Shown piece after piece: positions 32,925-41,538 of a stretch of 64,000 nt of DNA. The DNA is from an uncultured Christensenellaceae bacterium. GTDB lineage: Bacteria; Bacillota; Clostridia; Christensenellales; UBA3700. Positions within the stretch are counted from its first letter, which is position 1, and each line of letters starts with the position of its first letter. The stretch spans positions 3,957-67,956 of the forward strand of contig CAJUOK010000008.1 of the NCBI GenBank assembly GCA_910588015.1, in the 5' to 3' direction. The position numbers were made by a program, and so were the translations under genes. Below the pieces are notes generated by a model. It was not told the origin of the DNA and made no database searches. It was given only the letters and a program-made list of their open reading frames with translations.

Positions 32925-33405
32925 GTGCTATATTGTTTTCAACAATTTATCAATGTGTTTAGAGCTGTGAATTAGAGATAGATTCAACGCGTATACTACG
33001 TTGATAAACAAGATTGCGAGAGTAGTTGTCAAAGTATAGACAGAGTATAAGTCAAAGCGGAATCGAAAGGCGCGCGCAAAACTCGTCTCTTTTATTATAA
33101 TAAAAGAGGATTGAAGGAAAAAAAGCTTTGCAAAATACGTCAAGAAGACAAAACCTCGGTATTGCGCTTGATTGACTATCTCGAAGAGCGAGGTTATTAA
33201 TCTTGCCGAATAAAGATAGAAAAGCGATACAATAGCCACTTATTCAGACTGCTCAAGGCAAAAAGACTGTAAGGCAAACGGCATACGTCATTGACAATAT
33301 TTTATCAAAGTCCGACGCTGATTTGCCAAGATAAGAAACTGCAGTTTCATATGCAAAAATCTTGAAGATTATCGCAGAAACGCAATCGAATAATCTCACG
33401 TGACG
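32925..33405 (+). pseudogene. Decayed MarR-family regulator
   Basis: No open frame crosses this stretch, but MarR-like pieces can be read in order on the plus strand: 'LINKIARVVVK' (from 33001), then in another frame 'QEDKTSVLRLIDYLEERGY' (ending 33197), then, after a shift near 33198, 'LPNKDRKAIQ', a stop, 'PLIQTAQGKKTVRQTAYVID' and further, after another stop, 'ETAVSYAKILKIIAETQSN'. This follows the recognition helix, wing ('LPNKDRKA') and C-terminal dimer helices of MarR. At least two frameshifts and several stops make it non-functional. It lies directly before the aldehyde dehydrogenase gene. The antisense frame at 32928-33239 is a shadow. Confidence 0.75.
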
Positions 33406-33491
33406 TAACAAGTCGGGGGATATGCATTAAAAGAAAAAAGGCAAACGTATCTTTGAAGACGCTCTAGCGACAAAGTTTAGGAGACTTATAA

Positions 33492-34859
33492 ATGGAAAGA
33501 GAAGAGATATTAAAATGCATAGAAAAGCAAAAGTCAAACTTGGCTTTTTTAGATTATAAAAACAGAATAAAGGCGTTGAAAAAACTGTACGCCAATATCA
33601 AACTTATGCAAGGCGAGATACTTGCGGCGCTCAAAGCCGACCTTAATAAAAGCGAGACGGAGGCTTATACGAGCGAAGTGGGAATGGTGCTTTGCGAAAT
33701 ATCGTATATGATAAAGCATATCAAAAGATTTTCGCGTGTAAAAAAATACCGCAGCGACGTATTTCAATTGCCTGCGAAAAGCAAAGTTGTGCCGTGTCCA
33801 TACGGCTGCGTTCTTGTTATGAGTCCTTGGAATTATCCTTTTATGCTGTCTTTGGACCCAATGGTCGACGCAATTGCATCGGGCAACAGAGTCGTGCTCA
33901 AACCAAGCAGATATTCGCACAATACTTCTTGCGTTATAGAAAAACTTATAGAAAGGACATTCGAAAAAGACCAAGTGATTGTCGTCAAAGGCGGCAGAGA
34001 AGAAAACTCGTTTTTATTGGAGCAAGATTTTGATTATATATTCTATACCGGCAGTACGGACGTGGGTAAAATCGTTATGCAAAAAGCTGCCGAGAAGTTT
34101 ACGCCGATAACGCTTGAGATGGGCGGCAAAAGTCCGTGTATCGTCGATTCTACGGCAAATATACCGCTTGCGGCAAAGCGTATAATCTTCGGCAAATTTC
34201 TCAACTGCGGACAGACTTGCGTAGCTCCCGACTTCATATATTGCGAAAAGTCCGTAAAAGCTCAACTCGTTGAAGAACTCAAAAAGCAGATAGTCGCCCA
34301 ATACACAAGTCAACCTTTGACAAACGACAGCTATCCAAAGATAATAAATAAAAAGCATTTTGATAAAGTGTCGCGTTATATTGACGAAGGCAACGTGATA
34401 TACGGCGGCAAACGCGACGAAAATTTGATGAAAATCGAGCCGACTTTGCTTGATTCGCATTTCGACAGCCGAGAAATGAAGTGCGAGATGTTCGGACCGG
34501 TGTTGCCGATAGTTACGTTCGACAGCTTGGACGAGGCGATTGCCAAGGTCAATTCTATGTCTACGCCTCTTGCGCTGTATTTCTTTTCGTCAGACAAAAA
34601 AAATCAAGAAAAGGTCACGACTACGTGCAGATTCGGAGGGGGCTGTATCAACGATACCATTATGCATATCGCGTCTTCCAGACTTCCTTTCGGAGGACTC
34701 AAGCAGAGCGGTATGGGAGCTTATCACGGCAAAACCGGATTTGAGACGTTCACGCATTACAAGAGCATAATAGATAAAAAGACTTGGTTTGATATGCCGA
34801 CGCGCTATCAGCCTTATGACGACAAGAAAGACAAACTTATAAAGTTTTTTATGAAATAA
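33492..34859 (+). CDS. Aldehyde dehydrogenase, class 3-like
   Basis: NAD(P)-dependent aldehyde dehydrogenase of 455 residues, the length of class 3/YwdH-type enzymes. Catalytic residues are Glu209 in 'ITLEMGGKSPCIVD' and Cys243 in 'NCGQTCVAPD'; the cofactor region is 'IFYTGSTDVGKIVMQ', and 'PWNYPFMLSLDPMVDAIASGN' matches the family N-terminal core. The C-terminal ~20 residues form a short basic tail as in class 3 enzymes. TTAGGAG precedes the ATG. Class 3 enzymes oxidise medium- and long-chain or aromatic aldehydes. The dead MarR gene upstream may once have controlled it. Confidence 0.93.
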   Translation: MEREEILKCIEKQKSNLAFLDYKNRIKALKKLYANIKLMQGEILAALKADLNKSETEAYTSEVGMVLCEISYMIKHIKRFSRVKKYRSDVFQLPAKSKVVPCPYGCVLVMSPWNYPFMLSLDPMVDAIASGNRVVLKPSRYSHNTSCVIEKLIERTFEKDQVIVVKGGREENSFLLEQDFDYIFYTGSTDVGKIVMQKAAEKFTPITLEMGGKSPCIVDSTANIPLAAKRIIFGKFLNCGQTCVAPDFIYCEKSVKAQLVEELKKQIVAQYTSQPLTNDSYPKIINKKHFDKVSRYIDEGNVIYGGKRDENLMKIEPTLLDSHFDSREMKCEMFGPVLPIVTFDSLDEAIAKVNSMSTPLALYFFSSDKKNQEKVTTTCRFGGGCINDTIMHIASSRLPFGGLKQSGMGAYHGKTGFETFTHYKSIIDKKTWFDMPTRYQPYDDKKDKLIKFFMK

Positions 34860-34879
34860 TTTGCAAAAGAGGTATGGCA

Positions 34880-35101
34880 ATGGATAATTTGAGTAAGTTT
34901 TGCACTTGTAAAGATTTGAAGTGTCCTTTGCACCCGTCGAATCACAACAAAGGATGCGCGCCTTGTATTGCAAAAAATCTTAAGCAAAAAGAAATACCGA
35001 GTTGTTTTTTTAATGTTGCTCAACCGTCAAAGACAGGACGGGGATATAGCTTTGAAGATTTCGCTCAAGCGGTAATGTCACGCGGTAAAGATAATTCTTA
35101 A
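34880..35101 (+). CDS. Small Cys-rich protein (DUF6485-like)
   Basis: 73 residues with six Cys in the first half: 'CTCKDLKCPLHPSNHNKGC' followed by 'APCIAKNLKQKEIPSCFF'. From memory this is the DUF6485 pattern of Clostridia; the Cys and His residues probably bind a metal. I chose ATG 34880 because AAGAGG lies seven bases before it; ATG 34874 would be only one base from that site. It follows the aldehyde dehydrogenase by 20 bp and is probably co-transcribed. Confidence 0.78.
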   Translation: MDNLSKFCTCKDLKCPLHPSNHNKGCAPCIAKNLKQKEIPSCFFNVAQPSKTGRGYSFEDFAQAVMSRGKDNS

Positions 35102-35135
35102 CGACTAGCTCGATGAATTAATTATCAGTTTATCC

Positions 35136-35165
35136 AAAAACGCCGAATTTTTATCGGCGTTTTAG
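35136..35165 (+). terminator. Terminator
   Basis: AAAACGCCGA/TCGGCGTTTT stem with a seven-base A/T loop. Confidence 0.88.
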
Positions 35166-35194
35166 ACTTTTTGATAAATACTAAATTTTTTGAC

Positions 35195-37027
35195 TTATTT
35201 TAATTCGCAATATTCTTTGGAAATTTCATATATTTGCCTTTTTACTTTTTCCATATCGTCGATGATTTGGTTTTTACCGTTTTGGGTGAGCCATTTGGCT
35301 TTTCGTCCCCAAAAATTCGTCTTTGCCATTGTACAGAATTCATAGCTGTTTTCTTCGACGCCTTTTATTTGGCTAAAAAGTTTTTCTATCTTCGAAGCAA
35401 GTTGCGGCGACGTTTCTCGCATCATATAAAGTTTGTTGACGTCTCTCACTCCTTCGTCAAGCTTTGCCAAACGCAAAGAAAATTTGCTTTCGGGCTTTTG
35501 GTTTTTATACGACGGATAGACTAGGAAACAATCTCCGGCAGGGAAAGACCAATGAGTCGATTCCTCCAACGGATTCTCAACCCACGCGTCGTAAGCCCAG
35601 CGCAAAAACCCCGTCGTATTCAGCGAACCTGCGAACATAGCAGTCCAATAGCTTTCGGCTGGTATAGATTTTGTAAAGCTGTTGGGAACGTGTTCCGTCG
35701 CCGTATACATAGTGGTTTGTTGCTTATTGTCTCTTCTTATTCGCACTTGGTCTTTGAAGTCTTGCAGATTATCTCTGATTTGTTGCAGTCCTACAGACGC
35801 GTAGTCGAGTCTGTTAAATACGGCGGCGTTGTGTTTGAAATCGTTGAAAGCAGCGGATATTTTAAGAGCCTTTCCGTCTTTGTTTTTCACGCTTGCAATC
35901 AAATCAAGCGCCGTCTGCATATTTCTGCGTTCGTCAAAGCCTATATACGCGCTGTCAAACCAATCCTTTTCGTCAAGATGTTTGACGAATGTTTGTAAAA
36001 ACGGTCTCCATACTTCGTCGTATTTTGTTTTGTTGGCGGTATTTACTTTTATTTTTTTGTATTTTTGCTTTGATTCGTCATAGTATCTGACTACGTTCTT
36101 CCAAGGCATCATACTGTAACAAATTATCTTATCGGCAATGCCTAAATTCTTGTTCAGTTCTATCCATTTGTCGAAATGCGAATAATCGAATTTCCATTTG
36201 TTATCGCAGGTTTTTATCCATTTAATCATCGAGGGATAGTGAATATCTCTGCCGAATCCGTACGTTTGACCGCCCCAAGCTTCTTCAACGATACTGGCTG
36301 TGACGGCGTGTCCTCCGAGACTTTTGTAGAGTAACATATGCTGTTTGAGTATCTCCAGATGTTTTTCCGAAAATGGCTCTACGCCGTAGTAATATGCGAC
36401 GTTATATGGATGATGCCAGTACTCTACGTCGAACGTATAATTTCCACTGTCCGGCATTGTTATATCCAATACTTCCACTGCGAAGTCCAGCGTAACGTTT
36501 TTTGAGATATTGTCTGCGCAGACGGCGATTGAGCCGCTATATAATCCCAATGAAATGTTTTTGGGAATTTGTACTTCCGCCCATACCAATTGCAATCTAT
36601 CGCGGCAAATCGATACGGGGGCGTCGGAATAAATTACTTCGGGGAAGTATTTTCTTTCGCCTTTTGGCATAACGTTGTTTGGATTATTGGCATACCATCC
36701 CGCGTGTCCCGTATAGGCTTTTACTTCTTTTATAAATGACAATTTAATATTATCAGACGGTATTATTTCTTTTGTTCCCGTCAAATCCGATACGGAGATT
36801 TTGACGTTTTCAAGATTTTCCGCGCATAATATCGCAAACTCGGCGCAGGCTTTGTCGTTTTTCCAAGCCCATAGTTTAAAGCTTTTCTCTTTATGCGTAT
36901 TTAAAATTCTGCCGAAATCTTCCTGTATGTATCTGTCAAAACTGTTTACGAACACTGCGTCGAAATCTTTAAATTCACAATTTGGTTTGTTTATTAGAGC
37001 GTTGCTGTCATTTGTATTGTTTTTCAT
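35195..37027 (-). CDS. DUF4091 domain protein, GH123-like glycosidase
   Basis: 610 residues, cytoplasmic (no signal peptide). An N-terminal beta-sandwich-like region (~1-200) precedes a TIM-barrel-like region and the C-terminal DUF4091-type domain. Features are 'YTFDVEYWHHPYNVAYYYGV', 'GLGGH'-type turn 'YKSLGGHAVTASIVEEAWGG', the likely catalytic acidic pair in 'SAYIGFDERRNMQTALDLI', and 'GFLRWAYDAWVENPLEEST' near the end, all typical of glycoside hydrolase family 123-like proteins (N-acetyl-beta-galactosaminidases). Its exact substrate is uncertain. I chose ATG 37027 with AAAGGA 12 bases before it; the frame extends 21 codons further upstream. A beta-galactosidase gene lies nearby, which suggests host-glycan use. 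Confidence 0.78.
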   Translation of the reverse strand: MKNNTNDSNALINKPNCEFKDFDAVFVNSFDRYIQEDFGRILNTHKEKSFKLWAWKNDKACAEFAILCAENLENVKISVSDLTGTKEIIPSDNIKLSFIKEVKAYTGHAGWYANNPNNVMPKGERKYFPEVIYSDAPVSICRDRLQLVWAEVQIPKNISLGLYSGSIAVCADNISKNVTLDFAVEVLDITMPDSGNYTFDVEYWHHPYNVAYYYGVEPFSEKHLEILKQHMLLYKSLGGHAVTASIVEEAWGGQTYGFGRDIHYPSMIKWIKTCDNKWKFDYSHFDKWIELNKNLGIADKIICYSMMPWKNVVRYYDESKQKYKKIKVNTANKTKYDEVWRPFLQTFVKHLDEKDWFDSAYIGFDERRNMQTALDLIASVKNKDGKALKISAAFNDFKHNAAVFNRLDYASVGLQQIRDNLQDFKDQVRIRRDNKQQTTMYTATEHVPNSFTKSIPAESYWTAMFAGSLNTTGFLRWAYDAWVENPLEESTHWSFPAGDCFLVYPSYKNQKPESKFSLRLAKLDEGVRDVNKLYMMRETSPQLASKIEKLFSQIKGVEENSYEFCTMAKTNFWGRKAKWLTQNGKNQIIDDMEKVKRQIYEISKEYCELK

Positions 37028-37181
37028 TTTTGATAATATTCCTTTTATGTCAATATCTATGCGATTAATATCGTATTGATATTCTATCATATCGGACTAT
37101 TGCATTTCAATACTTTTCATAATTTGACTTAAAATCGATTAGCGGTTTAGTTAAAATAGCAAAAATGTTGTAATATGTTAT

Positions 37182-37308
37182 ATTTCTCCATTGCGCTTCG
37201 CTCCGGTCGAAATGACGTTGGAGAGCGAAGGTATTTTTACTTTTCTTGTTTATAATTCTTATGTAATAAGCCGTCTAATTGTCATTTCGAGCGCAGTCAA
37301 GAAATCTA
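37182..37308. repeat. Dispersed palindromic repeat, copy E
   Basis: An inverted-type arm (ATTTCTCCATTGCGCTTCGC ... GTCGAAATGAC, 37182-37216) and a forward-type arm (GTCATTTCGAGCGCAGTCAA then GAAATCT, 37281-37308). These two are the cleanest copies of the family in the window. Confidence 0.75.
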
Positions 37309-37339
37309 ATCGAATTTGCGCGTTGCGAATATATCGCGC

Positions 37340-37717
37340 TTATGCCCATACGCTGCAAAAGGGGAAGAAGGCAAGCCTGCATACCTTAAACCATTGTCCC
37401 GCCAACGGCAGACCTATGATTGTCGCGCACGAGAGCAAAGCGTTGAAAAGGCTTAACACGCCTATTATCCAACCGACCGTAAGCAGCCATATTATCGAAG
37501 CAAAAATGCGGTTTGGTATAAGAATTATTTTTTTGCCGAAAGGTTTGTAGTTGATATACGCAATCTTAAAGCATTCCATTGCCAGCGGAAAACCAATGAC
37601 GGTAAACATTAATATCAAACCGACAAAAGCCCATATGGAGGCGAGGAAAATACCGCCGAATATTTTCCAATAAAAATTTCCCAGTATGCTAAAAGCCTTT
37701 TTTGCCGCCCATATCAT
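37340..37717 (-). CDS. YccF domain inner-membrane protein
   Basis: 125 residues with two matching halves, each with a hydrophobic hairpin and a conserved end: 'FTVIGFPLAMECFKIA...PFGK' and 'ATIIGLPLAGQWFKVCRLAFFPFC'. This duplicated pattern, with 'GNFYWKIFGGIFLASIWAFVG' at the N-terminus, is the YccF (DUF307) domain. Function unknown. No ribosome binding site is seen; a CATACT six bases before the ATG fits a leaderless -10 box but no -35 box was found. Confidence 0.85.
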   Translation of the reverse strand: MIWAAKKAFSILGNFYWKIFGGIFLASIWAFVGLILMFTVIGFPLAMECFKIAYINYKPFGKKIILIPNRIFASIIWLLTVGWIIGVLSLFNALLSCATIIGLPLAGQWFKVCRLAFFPFCSVWA

Positions 37718-37863
37718 AAATTTAGTATGCGCACGCGTATTAAAAATACGCCTAATTAAAAGCGCAGGCGCGTAATTAAATAGCTAAACGCATAGCTAAT
37801 CATTATAAAATATATCAAAAATGTATTTTTCAAGCATTTTTGACAACAATTTTGCAATTGATA

Positions 37864-37892
37864 TTGCTTTAATTTTATTAAAATGATATAAT
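37864..37892 (+). promoter_or_regulatory. Beta-galactosidase promoter
   Basis: TTGCTT (37864-37869), 17-bp spacer, perfect TATAAT (37887-37892), overlapped by a short GATATAATGATATC-type palindromic stretch. Confidence 0.6.
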
Positions 37893-37924
37893 GATATCAA
37901 CTTTTAAATTTAAGATGGGGCAAT

Positions 37925-40900
37925 ATGAAGTATACGTTAGCTAATGACAATTTCAACGACTTTTACTGTTTTGAGGACAATGTTCTCCAACCTCGGGCTT
38001 ATTTTGTGCCGTTCGAGGATATGCGCGCTTGTAAAGAGACAAATTATCTCAATGAGAGATATTCGTCGTCTATGGTCAATATTCTCAACGGAGAGTGGGA
38101 CTTTTTATTTTTTGACAAGATAAGCGATATGCCTTTGGAAATAGATACCGAAAGCGTGGAATTCGATAAGGTAAAAGTGCCGGGATGTTGGCAATATCAA
38201 GGCTATGAAAAGCCTTTTTATATCAACACCAGATATATGTTCGATATCAATACGGTGCCGCTAGTGCCCGCCGACAAAGGCTATTACGGAAAGAATTACA
38301 AAACGCAAAACGGCGAGGCAAAAGTCGAAGTTTTCAACAGCGTGGGCGTTTATCGTAAAAAATTTAATTTAAAAAAGACGGATAAGAATATCATATCGTT
38401 TTTGGGCGTAAGCTCTTGTTTGCAACTTTACGTCAACGAATTCTACGTGGGATATGCCGAAGGCAGTCACAATACGCACGAATTCGATATTACGCAATAT
38501 CTTAACGAAGACGGCGAAGAAAACGAACTTGTAGTTTTGGTATATAAGTGGTGTAACGGAACTTTTCTCGAATGTCAAGATATGTTTAGAAGCAACGGTA
38601 TTTTCAGAGACGTTTATATCACTTCTTATGGCAAATCTTATATATGGGACTTTAAATGCAATTCTATAAAAGTCGATAATGACCAATATAAAGTCAGCGT
38701 CGAAACAACGGCGATAAAGGAAGAGAGCGAAGAAATCGTTTGTTCGCTGTATTATAAAGATAAGCTTTTGGATACGTTAAAAGGCGATAAGGTTGAATTC
38801 ACCGTCGACGACCCAAAACTTTGGAGCGCCGAAATACCCGAACTGTATACGCTTTTTATTCAGTTGAAAAAAGGCGATAAGGAAATCGAATGCGTTCGTC
38901 AAGAAGTCGGACTTAAACATATCGAAATCACGGGAAAGGTGTTCTATCTCAACGAAAAACCAATCAAAATCAAGGGCGTAAACCATCACGACACCAATGA
39001 GACCAACGGCTACGTTATGACCGTGGAGGAACTCAAAGCAGATATTGACCTTATGAAAGAACTCAACGTCAACGCTGTGAGAACTTCTCACTATCCCCCC
39101 GACCCAATAATGCTTAAAATCGCCAATTACGAGGGCATATATATTATTAACGAAGCCGATATCGAGACTCACGGCTGTTACGGCACGCAAAAGACCGTTG
39201 CGCTTCCCAACAGAATTTCCAATAATCTCAAATGGAAACATCATTTTTGGGATAGGGTATACAGAATGTATATGCGCGATAGGAACAACGTCAGCGTGAC
39301 TATGTGGTCGCTCGGCAACGAGTCGGGAGGTTGGAAAAATCAAGACTACTGTTATAAGAAGTTGAAAGACCTCGACGCGACGCCGATACATTATGAAGCC
39401 GTTTGCCGTACTCCCAGATTCAATTACGACGTTGTGTCGCAAATGTATGCAAGCACGGAATTTTATGAGAAATATACGGCGGAAAAAGCGCCCAAAAGAT
39501 ATTACAGAGCTCCGTATTTTCAATGCGAATACGCTCACGCAATGGGCGTAGGTCCGGGTTCTCTCGATTTTTATGTGGATAAGTTCTACGCATATCCCGG
39601 CGCTTTGGGCGGATGTATATGGGAATGGGCTGACCACGCGGTAAAGACGGATAAAGGATATCTATACGGCGGAGACCACGGCGAGTATGCGCACGACGGC
39701 AATTTCTGCGTGGATGGTTTGGTTGCTCCCGACAGAAAGCCTTCGGTCAGCGCTTTGAATATGCAAGCGGTTTATAGACCCGTTAAGGCTTGTTATATCT
39801 CTCCCAATAAGTATTTGCTTAAGAATTATAACAGATTTTTATCCACTTCGTATCTAGATATCAAGTGGCAATATTCCGTAAACGGCGAGGTAATAAGCGA
39901 AGGAACTTTGGATTTGGATATTCCTCCAATGTGCGACGGAGAAGCGCATATCAAGCACCCTGCGATAGATACGGCTAAAGAATGTTATATAGATTTTATC
40001 TATTATGACAAGAGAATTCAAAAATTTGTTGCAAAAGAGCAAATAATACTTTCGCGTTTTATCAAGAAGTGTTCCAAACCCGAAGGTAAGGATATGATTT
40101 GCGTCGAAGAAAACGGAAAGTTAAAGATAAATACTCCTTCGGCAAATATAGTATTTAATACAAAAACGGGAAAACTGGTCAGCTATAAAGTCAACGATAA
40201 AGAACTTTTGAGCAAAGACGGCGAAGCCAAGATATTGACTCCCAACGTCTATAGAGCGCCTATAGATAACTATATGTATCTTCGCAATAAATGGGAAAAG
40301 GCGGGATTTGACAATATCGAGGTGACGTTGGAAAGCTTCAGTTATGAAAAAAGCGGCAACTGTATAAAAATCAGCACCGAAGAAAAAATGACGGGAGCCG
40401 GTAAGCCGAGATTTTTCGCATACATAGACTATTCGGTTTATTCCGGAGGCGAAATAGACGTTACGGCTTGTCTTTGCAAATGCAAAGCTTACGACGTGCC
40501 TAAATTCGGTTTGGATATCGAAATGCCCAACGATTATAGCAACGTCGTATATTACGGAATGGGAGCGGAAGAATCTTATAGCGATATGTCCGAGCACGCG
40601 ACTATGGGCATTTATTCTTCAGACGTAGACAGTATGTATACTCAGTATATAAAGCCGCAGGACAACGGCAACAGAAGCGGCGTCAGATGGGCAAAGATAA
40701 CAGATGCTCAAGGAGAAGGACTTATGTTTACGGGCAATGCTATGAGTTTTAATTTCAACGCTCATAGATATAGCGATAAAGATATTGCAAAAGCAAAACA
40801 TCCGTTTGAGCTTGAGCCTTGCGATAAAGTAATCGTGCGCATAGACGGATTTGTTAGGGGCGTGGGCAGCAACAGCTGCGGTCCGGACGCCAGAGCCGAA

Positions 40901-40972
40901 TTCAAGCATTGTTCGACAGAGCCGATAGAGTATTCTTTCAGAATTTCTCCCATTATCGCAAAAAAATCTTGA
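37925..40972 (+). CDS. lacZ: Glycoside hydrolase family 2 beta-galactosidase
   Basis: LacZ-type enzyme of 1015 residues that releases terminal beta-galactose from lactose or glycans. There is no signal peptide, so it acts in the cytoplasm. Domain order is LacZ-like: sugar-binding jelly-roll (~50-230), Ig-like domain, TIM barrel (~340-640), a second Ig-like domain and the C-terminal beta-sandwich. Catalytic acid/base Glu466 is in 'WSLGNESGGW' and nucleophile Glu535 in 'FQCEYAHAMGVGPGS'; 'NEADIETHG' is also conserved. A GGGG-type ribosome binding site precedes the ATG. It is a single-gene unit; the GH123-like gene is 2.5 kb upstream on the other strand. Confidence 0.95.
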   Translation: MKYTLANDNFNDFYCFEDNVLQPRAYFVPFEDMRACKETNYLNERYSSSMVNILNGEWDFLFFDKISDMPLEIDTESVEFDKVKVPGCWQYQGYEKPFYINTRYMFDINTVPLVPADKGYYGKNYKTQNGEAKVEVFNSVGVYRKKFNLKKTDKNIISFLGVSSCLQLYVNEFYVGYAEGSHNTHEFDITQYLNEDGEENELVVLVYKWCNGTFLECQDMFRSNGIFRDVYITSYGKSYIWDFKCNSIKVDNDQYKVSVETTAIKEESEEIVCSLYYKDKLLDTLKGDKVEFTVDDPKLWSAEIPELYTLFIQLKKGDKEIECVRQEVGLKHIEITGKVFYLNEKPIKIKGVNHHDTNETNGYVMTVEELKADIDLMKELNVNAVRTSHYPPDPIMLKIANYEGIYIINEADIETHGCYGTQKTVALPNRISNNLKWKHHFWDRVYRMYMRDRNNVSVTMWSLGNESGGWKNQDYCYKKLKDLDATPIHYEAVCRTPRFNYDVVSQMYASTEFYEKYTAEKAPKRYYRAPYFQCEYAHAMGVGPGSLDFYVDKFYAYPGALGGCIWEWADHAVKTDKGYLYGGDHGEYAHDGNFCVDGLVAPDRKPSVSALNMQAVYRPVKACYISPNKYLLKNYNRFLSTSYLDIKWQYSVNGEVISEGTLDLDIPPMCDGEAHIKHPAIDTAKECYIDFIYYDKRIQKFVAKEQIILSRFIKKCSKPEGKDMICVEENGKLKINTPSANIVFNTKTGKLVSYKVNDKELLSKDGEAKILTPNVYRAPIDNYMYLRNKWEKAGFDNIEVTLESFSYEKSGNCIKISTEEKMTGAGKPRFFAYIDYSVYSGGEIDVTACLCKCKAYDVPKFGLDIEMPNDYSNVVYYGMGAEESYSDMSEHATMGIYSSDVDSMYTQYIKPQDNGNRSGVRWAKITDAQGEGLMFTGNAMSFNFNAHRYSDKDIAKAKHPFELEPCDKVIVRIDGFVRGVGSNSCGPDARAEFKHCSTEPIEYSFRISPIIAKKS

Positions 40973-41078
40973 CGGATTTATTGTATCAAAATAGTAAGTT
41001 TTGGAGATAAAGTAAATAATATAGATATCTAATATTATAATATAACTTATAAAATATTAAAAATTTTTAAAAAAAGTA

Positions 41079-41107
41079 TTGTAATTGTATTTATATTATG
41101 ATAGAAT
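41079..41107 (+). promoter_or_regulatory. Promoter of the PC4-like gene
   Basis: TTGTAA (41079-41084), 17-bp spacer, TAGAAT (41102-41107). Confidence 0.55.
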
Positions 41108-41141
41108 AAAAAAGCAAATAAAGATTGACTAGGAGGGCGTT

Positions 41142-41366
41142 ATGCCGGAGTTTAAATATGAAGTCGTAGAGAATTACGGATGTCTGTCTGAATCGAGCAA
41201 GGGTTGGAAGAAAGAAATCAAACTCATAAGTTGGAATCAAAAAGAAGCCAAATATGACATCAGAGAGTGGTCTCCCGACGGAGAAAAAATGGGAAAAGGC
41301 GTTACTTTAAGCAAAGAAGAAGTAATTAATTTGAGAGATTTGCTCAACAAAATCGACCTTAATTGA
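41142..41366 (+). CDS. YdbC/PC4-like nucleic-acid-binding protein
   Basis: 74 residues. 'FKYEVVENYGCLSESSKGWK', 'YDIREWSPDGEKMGKGVTL' and the closing 'SKEEVINLRDLLNKI' are the signature of the bacterial PC4 homologues (YdbC), small single-stranded-DNA-binding proteins related to a eukaryotic transcription coactivator. AGGAGG precedes the ATG. Two terminators follow in tandem. Confidence 0.9.
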   Translation: MPEFKYEVVENYGCLSESSKGWKKEIKLISWNQKEAKYDIREWSPDGEKMGKGVTLSKEEVINLRDLLNKIDLN

Positions 41367-41383
41367 TTTTAGCATTGCATATT

Positions 41384-41415
41384 GCGCCTGCGCTTTTCAA
41401 CGCAGGTGCGTTTTG
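41384..41415 (+). terminator. First terminator after the PC4-like gene
   Basis: GCGCCTGCG/CGCAGGTGC stem (one G-T pair) followed by TTTT. Confidence 0.8.
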
Positions 41416-41424
41416 TAAGACTTG

Positions 41425-41449
41425 TGCTGCTTTACGGCAGCATTTTTTT
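41425..41449 (+). terminator. Second, tandem terminator
   Basis: TGCTGC/GCAGCA stem followed by seven T. Confidence 0.75.
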
Positions 41450-41538
41450 ATGAAAAGAACGGTTAATTTGTTGACTTATAATCTGATTTGGGCATATAAT
41501 AATTTGGATTTAAGGGGCGTACAAAGGAGCTGTTTGAT

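Noticed and set aside
32928..33239. 103-residue minus-strand frame opposite the MarR remnant
   Set aside because: It is the shadow of the decayed plus-strand MarR gene and has hydrophobic residues without membrane-protein pattern.
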